Origin: Erwinia sp. HDF1-3R
GTDB lineage: Bacteria; Pseudomonadota; Gammaproteobacteria; Enterobacterales; Enterobacteriaceae
NCBI RefSeq assembly: GCF_039621855.1
Contig: NZ_CP155071.1
Coordinates: forward strand, 2,604,001-2,668,000
Reading direction: 5' to 3'
DNA length: 64,000 bases
Part shown: positions 29,348 through 40,336 of the stretch, in pieces
How positions within the stretch are numbered: position 1 is the first letter of the stretch
How the letters are laid out: each line of letters starts with the position of its first letter
The notes under the pieces: generated by a model
Told to the model about the DNA's origin: nothing
The model's input: only the letters and a program-made list of their open reading frames with translations
Database searches by the model: none
Position numbers and translations under genes: made by a program

Positions 29348-29716
29348 TTAGTTCTGATGTAGCGTTTGCCAGGTCAGGTTGTTAGTGCCGACCGAGCGTT
29401 CGTCGCGGCGGCACTGCAAAAGTACCCCTTCCATTTTCACCACCGATCCTTCGGTATAGCTGCGATTCTCCCAGGTACAGCAGCGCAGACACGGCGGCTG
29501 ATTGCTGTTTTGCCCCTGCGTCCACGCCTCTGGCGGCATATCTACCACCACGCCGGTATTGTTTCTGCCTGCGGGCACATAGCCGCCGCCTGACCCGTAT
29601 CCACTGCTGACGTCACTGCCCTGCCCGCCGCCAACGTGCAGGCTCTGACTGGTTGCCGCTGCCTGACCGCTTAACAGCAGCGCAGCAAACAGCATCACTA
29701 CGGCATTTCTTCTCAT
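29348..29716 (-). CDS. ynjH: DUF1496 exported protein YnjH
   Basis: A 122-residue secreted protein of the YnjH family, function unknown. A signal peptide ends near AAA-TS (about 22). A Gly/Ser-rich segment (about 28-50) is absent from the shorter E. coli YnjH, and the conserved DUF1496 domain follows: CLRCCTWENRSYTEGSVVKMEGVLLQC, described here only by its five Cys. Its ATG overlaps the topB stop by one base (TAATG), indicating translational coupling. Confidence 0.85.
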   Translation of the reverse strand: MRRNAVVMLFAALLLSGQAAATSQSLHVGGGQGSDVSSGYGSGGGYVPAGRNNTGVVVDMPPEAWTQGQNSNQPPCLRCCTWENRSYTEGSVVKMEGVLLQCRRDERSVGTNNLTWQTLHQN

Positions 29717-31635
29717 TACTCAGTTTCCTTCGCTTTGGACGCCCTGCGACGCGCCGGTTTTTTACGATTTTCTGCCGCAGGAAGGCCACGGAATGCATGC
29801 GCGGCGGGCTGCTGCCGGGCCTGCGAAATCAGATTATGCAGCGTCTCTACCAGCGGCATCATAAAATCCTGATAGCGGCACTGCTTTTCACTGATTTTAG
29901 TCAGCGTGGACTCCCACTGGGCAGTCATATCCGGTCTGGCTGCCATCTCTGGCAGCGAGTGGATCAGCGCCCGCCCGGCGGGACTGGCATGAATATAGCG
30001 CCCTTTTTTAAACAAAAAAGCCCGTTTGAAGAGCAACTCAATAATCCCGGCGCGCGTAGCCTCTGTCCCTAAACCATCGGTCGCACGCAGCACTTTCTTT
30101 AGATCTTTATCCTGGACGAAGCGCGCAATACCGGTCATCGCTGAGAGCAGCGTGGCATCGGTAAAGGGTCTGGGCGGCTGTGTCTGCTTCGCCACCACTT
30201 CTCCGCGCTCGCAGAGGAGCTCATCCCCTTTTGCCACCACCGGTAGCGGCGTGCCGTCATTTTCCTCATCCCGTTCTTTACTGCCGAGCAGCGCACGCCA
30301 GCCCGCTTCGGCCAGAAATCGGGCCTTAGCCATAAATTTCCCGCCGTTGATATCAAGTTCAATCACGCATTTGCGGTAGACGGCATCAGGACAAAACTGC
30401 ATCAGATACTGGGTGGCGATCAGCCGGTAGATACTGCTTTCATTTTCACTAAGGCGCAGGGTGCCGCCGCGTGCCGTCGGGATAATTGCATGGTGCGCAT
30501 CCACTTTTTTATCGTCCCAGCAGCGGTTCTTGCGGTCGCTGTCAAAATCGGCAGGCGTTTGCAGATCGGGCTGGTGTACACCTATCGCGTTGAGAACGGC
30601 ATGACGCCCGGCAAAGTGCTCATCCGGCAGGTAACGGCTGTCCGAACGAGGGTAGGTGATCAGCTTATGGGTTTCGTAAAGCTTCTGGCAGGTATCAAGC
30701 ACGGTCTGCGCGCTAAGGCCGAAGCGCTTCGCCGCCTCGATTTGCAGCGCGGAAAGAGAAAAAGGCAGCGGCGCCGTGTCGTTTTCCCGCCTGTCGTTAT
30801 AGCTGGTGACGTGGGCAGGCTGACCGCCAATACGCGCCACCACATGGTCTGCCAGCGGGCGATGCAGCAAACGCCCCTCCTCATCCTGCCAGGATTCGCA
30901 GGCATCGCTGGGCTGCCATAGCGCGACAAATCGCTCATCAGCGGGCGTGACGATATGCGCCTTAACTTCGTAAAAATCTTTTGGAACGAAGCCTTCGATA
31001 TCTTCATCCCGCCGTACCACCAGCCCCAGAACCGGCGTTTGTACCCGACCTACGGACAGCAGGCCGTCGTAGCCTGCATTGCGCCCCAGCAGCGTGTAGG
31101 CACGGGTCATATTAATGCCGTAAAGCCAGTCGGCCCGCGCCCGCGCCAGCGCAGAGACGCACAGCGGGATAAATTCGCGATTTTCACGCAGCCGCCCCAC
31201 CGCCCGTTCAACCGCCTGGGGGTTGAGATCGTTAATCAGGCAGCGCTGCACCTTTTCGCGCTTGCCTGCCGGCAGCGCCAGATAATCCAGCACCTCATCC
31301 ACCAGCAGCTGCCCTTCCCTGTCCGGGTCCCCGGCGTGGATCACTTCAGTCGCCTGTTCCAGCAGCGTCTTGATCACATTGAGCTGTTTTGCTACCGAAG
31401 GCCGCGGCTGTAGCTGCCATTTTTCCGGGACAATCGGCAGATCGGCCAGCGACCAGCGCGCATAGCGGCTGTTATAGCTGTCCGGCTGCGCCTGTTCCAG
31501 CAGGTGCCCGACGCACCACGTCACCATATTATCCGGTCCGCAGGCAATGTAGCCCTCGCCCCGGCGGTGCGGCTTAGGTAATACATCCGCTATCGCGCGG
31601 GCAAGGCTGGGTTTTTCGGCAATAAACAAACGCAT
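29716..31635 (-). CDS. topB: DNA topoisomerase III
   Basis: Type IA topoisomerase that decatenates DNA and acts with RecQ on recombination intermediates. 639 residues, slightly shorter than E. coli owing to a shorter basic tail. TOPRIM domain at the N-terminus ([17 protein letters not shown] with the catalytic Glu, then DPDREGQ), the active-site Tyr in [13 protein letters not shown] near residue 328, and C-terminal [10 protein letters not shown] for DNA contact. Start at 31635 aligns with E. coli [11 protein letters not shown]; an ATG four codons upstream would overlap the Shine-Dalgarno AGGA. It is followed by ynjH in the same operon. Confidence 0.96.
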   Translation of the reverse strand: MRLFIAEKPSLARAIADVLPKPHRRGEGYIACGPDNMVTWCVGHLLEQAQPDSYNSRYARWSLADLPIVPEKWQLQPRPSVAKQLNVIKTLLEQATEVIHAGDPDREGQLLVDEVLDYLALPAGKREKVQRCLINDLNPQAVERAVGRLRENREFIPLCVSALARARADWLYGINMTRAYTLLGRNAGYDGLLSVGRVQTPVLGLVVRRDEDIEGFVPKDFYEVKAHIVTPADERFVALWQPSDACESWQDEEGRLLHRPLADHVVARIGGQPAHVTSYNDRRENDTAPLPFSLSALQIEAAKRFGLSAQTVLDTCQKLYETHKLITYPRSDSRYLPDEHFAGRHAVLNAIGVHQPDLQTPADFDSDRKNRCWDDKKVDAHHAIIPTARGGTLRLSENESSIYRLIATQYLMQFCPDAVYRKCVIELDINGGKFMAKARFLAEAGWRALLGSKERDEENDGTPLPVVAKGDELLCERGEVVAKQTQPPRPFTDATLLSAMTGIARFVQDKDLKKVLRATDGLGTEATRAGIIELLFKRAFLFKKGRYIHASPAGRALIHSLPEMAARPDMTAQWESTLTKISEKQCRYQDFMMPLVETLHNLISQARQQPAAHAFRGLPAAENRKKPARRRASKAKETE

Positions 31636-31892
31636 GCGAAATGACATCCTGCTTAACTTACAATTTCTGTTACTGAACGCACGGCGTACCGCGGCATCAG
31701 TTCACCCGGTGTCGCCCTGTGGCGTGCACCTCAACTGACCCGCGACGCGGGCGCGGGTATCATGGCCCGCAATGGTAACCTGTCAGGCTAAGCGTGGTAA
31801 GTCCGGGCGCATAATTGCCGCTCCGTTTGCTTATTATCGCGACAAATTGCAGAGCGGGTCACAAGCCTGCAGGGATTGTGACCCGCTGTCAC

Positions 31893-32444
31893 TCAGAAAT
31901 AACTGACAAATGGAGCGGTGTCGGGCGGAAGAACGGTAGTGGAAGATTTGAGCTGGGGCGTACCAAGGTACAGAAAACCCACCAGGCTATCCTGCTCGCG
32001 GCAGCCAAACGCCTCGCGCACCGCCTGATGCTCAGTCCAGGCACCGGTACGCCAGACGCCGTTAAACCCCTGCGCCAGCGCGGCCATCTGCATTGCCATC
32101 ACCGCACAGCCTGCGGAAACCACCTGCTCCCAGCGCGGGACCTTCGGATGGTCTTCGCAGCGCGCTACAACGGTGATGATCATCGGCGCGCGAAACGGGG
32201 ACTGTTTTGCCTTTTCAATGGCCTTTAAATCCATATCATCCTGACGGGCCGTCGTTTCCAGCAGCTGGCTGAAGCGCTCGCGTCCTGCGCCTTCGATAAT
32301 GCTAAAGCGCCACGGCTGGAGCGTGCCGTGGTCGGGCGCGCGCATACCGGCACGAAGGATATTCTCCAGGGCTTCACCCGCAGGCGCCGGTTCACTGAGC
32401 CGCGAGGCAGAACGACGGTTAACCACTAAATCCAGCGCATCCAT
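31893..32444 (-). CDS. ydjA: Nitroreductase-family flavoprotein YdjA
   Basis: A minimal FMN-dependent nitroreductase, 183 residues, no known physiological substrate. The FMN-binding motifs are [10 protein letters not shown] (about 10-19) and [12 protein letters not shown] (about 36-47), and the C-terminal GFLYLGTP is typical. AGGAGAAATTT precedes the ATG. Divergent from sppA, as in E. coli. Confidence 0.94.
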   Translation of the reverse strand: MDALDLVVNRRSASRLSEPAPAGEALENILRAGMRAPDHGTLQPWRFSIIEGAGRERFSQLLETTARQDDMDLKAIEKAKQSPFRAPMIITVVARCEDHPKVPRWEQVVSAGCAVMAMQMAALAQGFNGVWRTGAWTEHQAVREAFGCREQDSLVGFLYLGTPQLKSSTTVLPPDTAPFVSYF

Positions 32445-32636
32445 AAATTTCTCCTGATAATGATTCTGATTTAGCAGAAACTAGCACAGGATGATGATTT
32501 GTTACAGCATGGCGCTTTTTCCTGCTGACAATAGCGCCCTGGCTAATTAGGATGTCACCAACCTGCTCCGGTTTCGCCGTTCGTGCGCTCTTGCACCCGG
32601 TGAAACGGGCTTTTTTACCGCGATTATGGAGATAAT

Positions 32637-34493
32637 ATGCGCACTTTGTGGCGAGCAATCGCTGGTTTTTTTAAATGGACCTGGCGACTGCTGAATTTCG
32701 TCCGTGAGTTCATTCTCAATCTGTTTCTGGTGGTATTGATTCTGATCTGTATTGGAGTTTACGTTCAGTTCAGCCGCCCTGCCACGCCGGAACAATCCCC
32801 TAAAGGCGCACTGATTGTTGATCTGAGCGGCACGGTGGTCGATAAGCCCTCCGTCAGCAATAAGCTCAGCAAACTTGGTCGCCAGCTGCTGGGTACCAAC
32901 AGCAACCGCCTGAAGGAGAATTCGCTGTTTGACGTAGTGGATGCCATCCGCCAGGCGAAAGGCGATGCCAATATTACTGGCATGGTGCTCGATCTGCGCG
33001 ATTTCGCCGGTGCCGATCAGCCCTCGCTCCAGTATATGGGTAAGGCCCTGCGCGAGTTTCGCGACAGCGGTAAACAGATTTACGCCACCGGTGACAGCTA
33101 CAGTCAGGCACAGTACTACCTTGCCAGCTTCGCCAATAAAATTTATCTCTCCCCACAGGGTACGGTGGATATCCACGGTTTTGCCACTAACGGACTCTAC
33201 TATAAGTCACTGCTGGATAACCTGAAGGTCTCATCACACGTCTTCCGCGTGGGGACCTACAAGTCGGCCGTTGAGCCGTTCCTGCGGGATGATATGTCTC
33301 CGGCAGCGCGCGAGGCGGACAGCCGCTGGATGGGCGAACTGTGGCAAAACTATCTCAATACCCTGGCGGCCAACCGTCAGATCACCCCGGATCAGGTTTT
33401 CCCGGGTGCGCAGGGCCTGCTCGATGCACTACAGAAAACCGGCGGCGACACGGCTGAATACGCCAAAAATGCCCGGCTGGTGGATGAGTTAGCCTCGCGC
33501 TCAGCGGTTGATCAGCAGCTGACGAAAGTTTTCGGCTGGGATAAAGAAGCAAAAGATTTCAACGGTACCAGCATCTACGACTATCAGGTCAAAGATCAGC
33601 AGTCAGCCGACGGCAATATCGCGGTAATTATGGCTAACGGTGCGATCATGGATGGCGACGAGACGGCGGGCACCGTGGGGGGTGATACCACCGCGATGGA
33701 AATTCGTCAGGCACGTCTGGATCCGAAGATAAAAGCCATTGTTTTCCGCGTTAACAGTCCCGGCGGCAGCGTAACAGCCTCCGAAACCATTCGCGAAGAG
33801 CTGGCGGCGGCGAAGGCCGCAGGTAAACCGGTGGTCGTCTCCATGGGCGGCCTGGCGGCATCGGGCGGCTACTGGGTCTCCACCCCGGCCAACTACATCA
33901 TTGCCAGCCCGAACACCCTGACCGGCTCGATTGGGATTTTCGGCGTGATTAATACCGTCGAAAACTCACTCGATGCGATTGGCGTTCATACGGATGGCGT
34001 GTCTACCTCGCCGCTGGCCGATGTGGCCACCACTAAGGCGCTCCCGCCTGAAGTTCAGCAGATGATGCAGTTGAGCATTGAGAACGGCTATAAAAACTTC
34101 CTTAATCTGGTGGCGCAGGCCCGTAATAAAACCCCGGAGCAGATCGACCAGATCGCTCAGGGTCACGTCTGGACGGGCAGCGATGCCAAAGCAAACGGAC
34201 TGGTTGACGCGCTGGGCGACTTTGACGATGCCGTTGCCAAAGCGGCCGAGCTGGCTAAGCTGAAACAGCCCCAGCTAAACTGGTATCAGGACGATCCGGG
34301 CATGCTTGATATGCTGTTCAGTCAGATGGATGTCTCAATTCGCGCCGCGCTGCCTGATGTCCTGAAGGTGTGGCTGCCCGCGCCGGTTATGGACACCATG
34401 GCGGCAATGAGGGATCAGCCCGGCCTGTTTGATAACCTTAACGATCCGCAAAATCGCTATGCCATCTGCCTGACCTGTGGTCAGGTGAAATAA
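32637..34493 (+). CDS. sppA: Signal peptide peptidase SppA (protease IV)
   Basis: Inner membrane serine protease that degrades released signal peptides. 618 residues, the E. coli length; one N-terminal transmembrane segment (about 24-44). The Ser/Lys dyad residues are Lys209 in FRVGTYKSAVEP and the Ser in MGGLAASGGYW (near 409). The two halves are homologous, ClpP-like folds. GGAG precedes the ATG closely. A terminator-like hairpin follows (34500-34526). Confidence 0.96.
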   Translation: MRTLWRAIAGFFKWTWRLLNFVREFILNLFLVVLILICIGVYVQFSRPATPEQSPKGALIVDLSGTVVDKPSVSNKLSKLGRQLLGTNSNRLKENSLFDVVDAIRQAKGDANITGMVLDLRDFAGADQPSLQYMGKALREFRDSGKQIYATGDSYSQAQYYLASFANKIYLSPQGTVDIHGFATNGLYYKSLLDNLKVSSHVFRVGTYKSAVEPFLRDDMSPAAREADSRWMGELWQNYLNTLAANRQITPDQVFPGAQGLLDALQKTGGDTAEYAKNARLVDELASRSAVDQQLTKVFGWDKEAKDFNGTSIYDYQVKDQQSADGNIAVIMANGAIMDGDETAGTVGGDTTAMEIRQARLDPKIKAIVFRVNSPGGSVTASETIREELAAAKAAGKPVVVSMGGLAASGGYWVSTPANYIIASPNTLTGSIGIFGVINTVENSLDAIGVHTDGVSTSPLADVATTKALPPEVQQMMQLSIENGYKNFLNLVAQARNKTPEQIDQIAQGHVWTGSDAKANGLVDALGDFDDAVAKAAELAKLKQPQLNWYQDDPGMLDMLFSQMDVSIRAALPDVLKVWLPAPVMDTMAAMRDQPGLFDNLNDPQNRYAICLTCGQVK

Positions 34494-34499
34494 CCCGGT

Positions 34500-34526
34500 G
34501 GCAGCCCGGCATCACGTCGGGCTGCC
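34500..34526 (+). terminator. Hairpin after sppA
   Basis: GGCAGCCCG and CGGGCTGCC form a 9-bp perfect stem with a 9-nt loop, followed by only TTT. Likely a weak terminator or mRNA-stabilising element ahead of ansA. Confidence 0.55.
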
Positions 34527-34575
34527 TTTACCCCTATTCCTGTCATGCGCCTGTACGACAGGCCAGAGCTTATAC

Positions 34576-35595
34576 ATGCAAAAGAAATCTATCTACGTGG
34601 CCTATACGGGTGGAACCATAGGCATGCAGCGTTCTTCCCAGGGCTATATTCCGGTGTCTGGGCATCTGCAGACCCAACTGGCAAATATGCCCGAGTTTCA
34701 TCGCGCCGAAATGCCTGACTTTACCATCCATGAGTATCAGCCACTGATTGACTCATCGGATATGACCCCGCAGGACTGGCAAATCATCGCCGATGATATT
34801 CGTCAGAACTACCATCGCTATGACGGCTTTGTGATCCTGCACGGCACCGATACCATGGCCTTCACCGCGTCTGCGCTCTCTTTTATGTTGGAAAATCTCG
34901 CCAAGCCGGTAATTGTGACAGGGTCACAGATTCCGCTTGAGGAACTCCGCTCCGACGGACAACAGAATCTGTTGAATGCACTCTTTGTGGCGGCGAACTT
35001 CCCGATAAATGAAGTATCTCTGTTTTTTAACAATACGCTTTATCGCGGTAACCGCACGACCAAGGCACATGCCGACGGTTTCAATGCGTTCGCCTCACCC
35101 AATCTGGCCCCGCTGCTTGAAGCCGGTATTCATATCCGCCGTCTGAACACCCCGCCAGCTCCCCACGGCGAGGGTGAGCTGATCGTGCATCCGATTACCC
35201 CGCAGCCGGTTGGCGTGGTGACGATATATCCCGGTATCTCAGCCGATGTGGTCAGTAATTTTCTCCTGCAGCCGGTAAAGGCGCTGATTCTGCGCTCGTA
35301 CGGTGTAGGTAATGCCCCCCAAAACCCTGCCTTCCTGAAGGAGCTTAAAGAGGCTTCCTCGCGCGGGATAGTGGTTATCAACCTGACTCAGTGTATGTCC
35401 GGTAAGGTCAATATGGGCGGTTATGCCACCGGCAACGCGCTGGCGCTTGCAGGGGTGATCAGCGGTTACGATCTGACCGTCGAGGCGACGCTGACCAAGC
35501 TCCATTTTTTACTGTCACAGGGCCTTTCGAGCGACAGGGTACGTCAGCTGATGCAGGTTAATCTGCGCGGCGAACTGACGCCAGACGAGAAATAA
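34576..35595 (+). CDS. ansA: Cytoplasmic L-asparaginase I
   Basis: Hydrolyses asparagine to aspartate and ammonia in the cytoplasm. 339 residues. The two catalytic Thr lie in AYTGGTIG (about residue 14) and HGTDTMAFTAS (about 91), with Lys in the TGSQIPLEELRSDG region completing the site. ATG 34576 aligns with E. coli; a frame opening at 34498 is not supported. pncA follows nine bases after the stop, so the pair is an operon. Confidence 0.95.
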   Translation: MQKKSIYVAYTGGTIGMQRSSQGYIPVSGHLQTQLANMPEFHRAEMPDFTIHEYQPLIDSSDMTPQDWQIIADDIRQNYHRYDGFVILHGTDTMAFTASALSFMLENLAKPVIVTGSQIPLEELRSDGQQNLLNALFVAANFPINEVSLFFNNTLYRGNRTTKAHADGFNAFASPNLAPLLEAGIHIRRLNTPPAPHGEGELIVHPITPQPVGVVTIYPGISADVVSNFLLQPVKALILRSYGVGNAPQNPAFLKELKEASSRGIVVINLTQCMSGKVNMGGYATGNALALAGVISGYDLTVEATLTKLHFLLSQGLSSDRVRQLMQVNLRGELTPDEK

Positions 35596-35604
35596 GGAAC
35601 CATA

Positions 35605-36249
35605 ATGAAAACGCAGCAGGCACTGTTACTCATTGATTTACAGAATGACTTTTGTCCCGGCGGCGCGCTGGCCGTGGAGGAAGGTGATGCGGTTATCGCC
35701 GTAGCAAATCAGGTTGCGATGCGTTTTCACCAGCGTGGTCAGCCGGTGGTCGCCACGCTCGACTGGCACCCGCATCACCACGGCAGCTTCGCCTCAAATG
35801 CCGGAGAAGTGCCCTGGACCATGGGGGAGTTGGATGGGCTGCCCCAGGTCTGGTGGCCCGATCACTGCGTTCAGGGGAGTAAGGGGGCAGAGCTGCACCC
35901 TGAGCTTAATCGCAGCGTGCTCGTCAAGCAGATCTATAAGGGAACGGATCCCCGCACAGATAGCTACAGCGCCTTTTTTGACAATGGCCAGCGCAGCCAG
36001 ACCGGCCTGGACAGCTGGTTAAAATCGCAGGGGGTGACGGCGCTAACGGTGATGGGCCTGGCGACCGATTACTGCGTGAAATATAGCGTGCTGGACGCGC
36101 TAAGGCTGGGCTATCGCGTCAGCGTGGTTGTCGCAGGGTGTCGGGGTGTGAATCTGGAAGCGGGTGACGGTGAGCGGGCGCTGGCGGAAATGGCGGCCAG
36201 CGGCGCGCTGCTTATCAATGCTGATGGGGCGGAAGGAACGCTCCGGTAA
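35605..36249 (+). CDS. pncA: Nicotinamidase
   Basis: Deamidates nicotinamide to nicotinate in the NAD salvage cycle, and would convert pyrazinamide to its acid. 214 residues of the isochorismatase fold. Catalytic triad Asp11 (LLIDLQNDF), Lys112 (QIYKGTDP) and Cys157 (ATDYCVKYS); metal-binding Asp53-x-His55 and His87. AAGGA sits before the ATG. Co-transcribed with ansA. Confidence 0.96.
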   Translation: MKTQQALLLIDLQNDFCPGGALAVEEGDAVIAVANQVAMRFHQRGQPVVATLDWHPHHHGSFASNAGEVPWTMGELDGLPQVWWPDHCVQGSKGAELHPELNRSVLVKQIYKGTDPRTDSYSAFFDNGQRSQTGLDSWLKSQGVTALTVMGLATDYCVKYSVLDALRLGYRVSVVVAGCRGVNLEAGDGERALAEMAASGALLINADGAEGTLR

Positions 36250-36296
36250 AACCTGCTGCCGGGATTTAACCGGGGATCGTGGCGTAAACCAGCGAC

Positions 36297-36318
36297 AATT
36301 ATTCCTCCAGGAATAATT
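36297..36318. repeat. AT-rich perfect inverted repeat at the pncA/yeaC junction
   Basis: AATTATTCCT (36297-36306) and AGGAATAATT (36309-36318) are complementary over 10 bp with only two bases between, and the repeat touches the yeaC stop codon. It may serve as a weak shared 3' end. Confidence 0.45.
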
Positions 36319-36596
36319 TATTGCAGCTTAATGCGGGTGACGTTGTCATCCACAATGCCAAACGCTTCCTTAAGCTCTCTTTTGCTTTTTGTCACCATCT
36401 CGCCACCCTTGCCAATGCTCATATGCTGCGGCTGCTCATTATATTTCGCCTGCCACATCATCACCAGCTGCAGGCTGTTCTCTTTCTGCGCATCCGTCAG
36501 CGCGACGCCGTCGGCCCATTTACCCGTTTCAACGGCAGTCAGCAGACGCTGGTAAACATCCGGCGTCATGGCATTAATCATCTCATCCAACACCAT
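36318..36596 (-). CDS. yeaC: DUF1315 protein YeaC
   Basis: A 92-residue cytoplasmic protein (DUF1315), function unknown. Family features are the N-terminal MTPDVYQRLLTAVETGKWADG and a central QLVMMWQAKYN. It lies five bases after msrB in the same direction, so it is probably translated from the msrB transcript, as in E. coli. Confidence 0.9.
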   Translation of the reverse strand: MVLDEMINAMTPDVYQRLLTAVETGKWADGVALTDAQKENSLQLVMMWQAKYNEQPQHMSIGKGGEMVTKSKRELKEAFGIVDDNVTRIKLQ

Positions 36597-36601
36597 TGCC
36601 G

Positions 36602-37006
36602 CTATCCTTTAATGTTGTTGCCTTCTTCGTCAGAAAAGCTTAACGAAGCGGAATTGACGCAGTAGCGCTCGCCCGTAGGCTGAGGACCATCCGGAAATAC
36701 GTGCCCCAGGTGGGCATCACAGCTGCCGCAGCGAATTTCGATACGCTGCATACCGTGAGTGTCATCTTCAATATAACGAATAGCATCATCGCTGACGGGC
36801 TGGTAAAAACTGGGCCAGCCGCAGCCGGAGTCGTACTTGGTTTCCGACAGGAACAGCGGCGAATTGCACACCAGGCAGTGATACAGCCCTTCGCCTTTGT
36901 TATGCAGCAGCTTGCCGGTAAAGGGTCTCTCGGTACCGCGCTCCTGGGTCACATAACGCTGTACTTCGTTCAAATCGGTTTCTGGGTTCAGATGTTTGTT
37001 AGCCAT
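36602..37006 (-). CDS. msrB: Peptide-methionine (R)-S-oxide reductase
   Basis: Repairs the R-epimer of methionine sulfoxide in proteins. 134 residues: structural zinc ligands Cys44, Cys47, Cys93 and Cys96 (CLVC and CGSC), and catalytic Cys116 in [19 protein letters not shown] is the substrate loop. ATG 37006 has AGAGAG before it; the 14-codon extension to 37048 is not needed. Heads the msrB-yeaC pair and is divergent from gapA. Confidence 0.95.
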   Translation of the reverse strand: MANKHLNPETDLNEVQRYVTQERGTERPFTGKLLHNKGEGLYHCLVCNSPLFLSETKYDSGCGWPSFYQPVSDDAIRYIEDDTHGMQRIEIRCGSCDAHLGHVFPDGPQPTGERYCVNSASLSFSDEEGNNIKG

Positions 37007-37121
37007 ATCGATACTCTCTGGCGGTGTGTTCTGGATAATGTCTATCATTCTAACAAATACATAACAACGTCAGGGGATTTTTTCGCTTACAGAGATATCT
37101 GAAAGTAAAAGCAGACGATTA

Positions 37122-37137
37122 TGTGATTCAGATCACT
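37122..37137 (+). promoter_or_regulatory. CRP box upstream of gapA
   Basis: TGTGATTCAGATCACT matches the CRP consensus TGTGA-N6-TCACA with one change. It is about 220 bases before gapA and 116 bases before msrB, within the 338-base divergent region. CRP control of gapA is known in E. coli. Regulation of msrB is also possible. Confidence 0.6.
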
Positions 37138-37273
37138 CTTTGATACCCCTGCCCCTTTATATTCGTGCAGGAAGGCCCAAGATTAGGTTCTAACGGGTGC
37201 CGCGAATCATGCTTTCAGATAAATTATTCCTGCTCGCTGGTTTGATTTGTCGCAACAATTGAAGCGATTCCGC

Positions 37274-37301
37274 TTGACGCCTGGTAAGGTTTTTGTAATT
37301 T
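37274..37301 (+). promoter_or_regulatory. Sigma-70 promoter of gapA
   Basis: TTGACG (37274-37279) and TAATTT (37296-37301) are 16 bases apart; the predicted start near 37308 gives a leader of about 37 bases. Similar to the strong proximal promoter of E. coli gapA. Other promoters further upstream are likely but not resolved. Confidence 0.6.
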
Positions 37302-37332
37302 TACAGCCAACCTTTTATTCACTAACCAATAG

Positions 37333-38340
<1,008 letters not shown>

Positions 38341-38358
38341 GCAGCTGAAAGACTAATC

Positions 38359-38384
38359 AGGGCGACTCCGGTCGCCCTTTTTTT
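38359..38384 (+). terminator. Rho-independent terminator of gapA
   Basis: AGGGCGAC and GTCGCCCT form a perfect 8-bp stem around TCCG, followed by TTTTTT. Located 18 bases after the stop. Confidence 0.92.
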
Positions 38385-38407
38385 ATCGGCTTGAAAAAGG
38401 TTTCCTC

Positions 38408-39286
38408 ATGAGCGAAAAACTCTTTTCCCTGGCGGTTACTGACCAGATCACCCCCTATATTTCGCAGAGAAAAATAGGCGACCTGCCCCTTTTAACCATT
38501 GTTCATCCAAAAGTCAGGGCGGCCATCACCTTACAGGGCGCGCATCTGATTGCCTGGCAGCCTGGTAGTGAAAAGCCCGTTATCTGGCTGAGCGAGAAGA
38601 CAGCCTTTACCGCAGGGAAAGCCATCCGGGGCGGCGTGCCTGTCTGCTGGCCGTGGTTTGGTCCGGCAGGTGAACCCGCTCATGGCTTTGCGCGTAGTCT
38701 GCCCTGGACGCTGTCAGCACACGATGAGAATGAAGAGAGCGTGATGCTGACCTTCGTGCTGGAAAGTGACGAGCGCACGAAAAAGCTCTGGCCGCATGAT
38801 TTCACCCTGATTGCGCGCTTCCGCTTCAGCGATCGCCTTGAAATTGAACTGGAGGCGCACGGAGACTTTGAGGCAACGGCCGCGCTGCACAGCTACTTTA
38901 ACGTTGCCGACATCGCCGGTGTTGAAGTGAGTGGGCTTGGCCACCCCTATATTGATAAGGTCAGTGACGGGGCTGAGGGAAACTCTGCATCCGGCAGGCA
39001 AACCTACCCCGATCGGGTCGATCGCGTGTATACCCAACCTGAAGACTGTAGCGTTATCACCGATACTGTCGGTCAGCGTACCATCGAAGTCTACCACCAC
39101 CACCATAGTGACGTTGTCACGTGGAACCCTGGCCCTGCACTGTCATGCAGTATGGGAGACATGGCCAATGAGGGTTATAAAACGATGGTGTGCGTGGAAA
39201 CAGCGCGTATCTCATCCGCAATGAAGAGTTCGGGCGAAAGCCCATCCCGGCTGGCTACCACCATTAAAGTGCGTAAAAACGCCTGA
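38408..39286 (+). CDS. yeaD: D-hexose-6-phosphate mutarotase YeaD
   Basis: Aldose-1-epimerase fold enzyme that interconverts the anomers of glucose-6-phosphate and related sugars. 292 residues; GGVPVCWPWFGP (about 75-86) forms the phosphate/sugar site, with catalytic His in LHSYF (near 161) and Glu in VCVETARI (near 264). Directly after gapA, as in E. coli, though the gapA terminator separates them. A 9-bp inverted repeat without a T-run (39299-39321) follows. Confidence 0.93.
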   Translation: MSEKLFSLAVTDQITPYISQRKIGDLPLLTIVHPKVRAAITLQGAHLIAWQPGSEKPVIWLSEKTAFTAGKAIRGGVPVCWPWFGPAGEPAHGFARSLPWTLSAHDENEESVMLTFVLESDERTKKLWPHDFTLIARFRFSDRLEIELEAHGDFEATAALHSYFNVADIAGVEVSGLGHPYIDKVSDGAEGNSASGRQTYPDRVDRVYTQPEDCSVITDTVGQRTIEVYHHHHSDVVTWNPGPALSCSMGDMANEGYKTMVCVETARISSAMKSSGESPSRLATTIKVRKNA

Positions 39287-39298
39287 CGATACGCAGTG

Positions 39299-39321
39299 AG
39301 GCGGTAAAAAAGTTACCGCCT
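39299..39321 (+). terminator. Hairpin after yeaD
   Basis: AGGCGGTAA and TTACCGCCT form a perfect 9-bp stem around AAAAG. The next bases lack a T-run, so termination would be weak. Confidence 0.45.
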
Positions 39322-39404
39322 GACCAGGCTTTAATCCCTTACTGCCTTACCTTGCACCCGATCGGGTTTGAATGCCGCCAGGCGCGACCCTGCGCTGGCT
39401 CGGC

Positions 39405-40256
39405 TTAGACGACGTCGAGCGCGACCTTCCCGGTGGGCGGTGGAAAGGCCTGGTCCATCAGCGCCAGCTCCTCCCTGTTCAGCACCACCTTCAACGCAGC
39501 CGCATTCTCGTCAACGTGTTGCACCGATCCTGCTTTGGGAATAGCCATGACGCCCTGCTGGCGAATAACCCAGGCCAGCAGCAGCTGGGCTACACTGATG
39601 CGCTTTTGCTGTGCAATCTCCGCAAGCACGCCGTTATTCATCAAATCGTGACGCAGACGCCCCGCCTGCGCCAGCGGGCAGTAGGCCATCACCGGAATGC
39701 CGCGCTGCTGGCACGCAGGCAGAAGATCGTACTCAATTCCGCGCGAGGCCAGGTGGTAAAGCACCTGGTTAGCCGCGCAGCCCAAGCCCCCTTCTTCTGT
39801 CAGCAGGTCCTGTAGATCACTCTTATCGAAATTGGATACGCCCCAGTGCCGGATTTTACCCGCCTGCTGGAGTTGCTGCATGGCGGTGATGGTTTCCTCC
39901 AGCGGGATGCTGCCAGGCCAGTGAAGAAGATAGAGGTCGAGATAATCCGTTTTCAGCCGACGCAGGCTGCGATCGCAGGCTTCAATGGCACTCCCGGCCC
40001 CGGCATTCCAGGGATAAACTTTTGAGACCAGCCAGGCCTTGTCCCTTCTTCCCTGCAATGCTTCGCCGACCACTTCCTCTGCTCCGCCGTCTGCGTACAT
40101 TTCAGCCGTGTCGATTACGCTAAGACCCAGTTCGAGTCCGTGCTGCAGGGCAGCGACCTCTGATTTACGCTGGCCGCTATTTTCCCCCATATACCAGCTT
40201 CCCTGGCCGATGGAAGGCAAGGTTATCTCTTTTGAAAAGTTTACGGATGAGCTCAT
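39405..40256 (-). CDS. yeaE: Aldo/keto reductase YeaE
   Basis: NADPH-dependent reductase of the AKR superfamily; the E. coli orthologue reduces methylglyoxal and 2,3-diketo-gulonate in vitro. 283 residues with the tetrad Asp and Tyr in SVIDTAEMYADG, Lys in LVSKVYP and His in YLLHWPG, plus the C-terminal NADPH segment IPKAGSVQHVDEN. ATG 40256 is favoured by AGGAGG five bases upstream; an extension to 40292 is rejected. Same direction as mipA, separated by a terminator. Confidence 0.93.
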   Translation of the reverse strand: MSSSVNFSKEITLPSIGQGSWYMGENSGQRKSEVAALQHGLELGLSVIDTAEMYADGGAEEVVGEALQGRRDKAWLVSKVYPWNAGAGSAIEACDRSLRRLKTDYLDLYLLHWPGSIPLEETITAMQQLQQAGKIRHWGVSNFDKSDLQDLLTEEGGLGCAANQVLYHLASRGIEYDLLPACQQRGIPVMAYCPLAQAGRLRHDLMNNGVLAEIAQQKRISVAQLLLAWVIRQQGVMAIPKAGSVQHVDENAAALKVVLNREELALMDQAFPPPTGKVALDVV

Positions 40257-40296
40257 GCATACCTCCTGCACTCTTTTGGGGGTGACTATCATGCAA

Positions 40297-40320
40297 AAGG
40301 GCGCAGAGCGCCCTTTTTTG
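40297..40320. terminator. Terminator between mipA and yeaE
   Basis: AAGGGCGC and GCGCCCTT form the stem around AGA, flanked by AAAA before and TTTTTT after, so it works in both directions; the minus-strand use ends mipA transcripts. Confidence 0.8.
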
Positions 40321-40336
40321 ATGCGATAACAGGCGA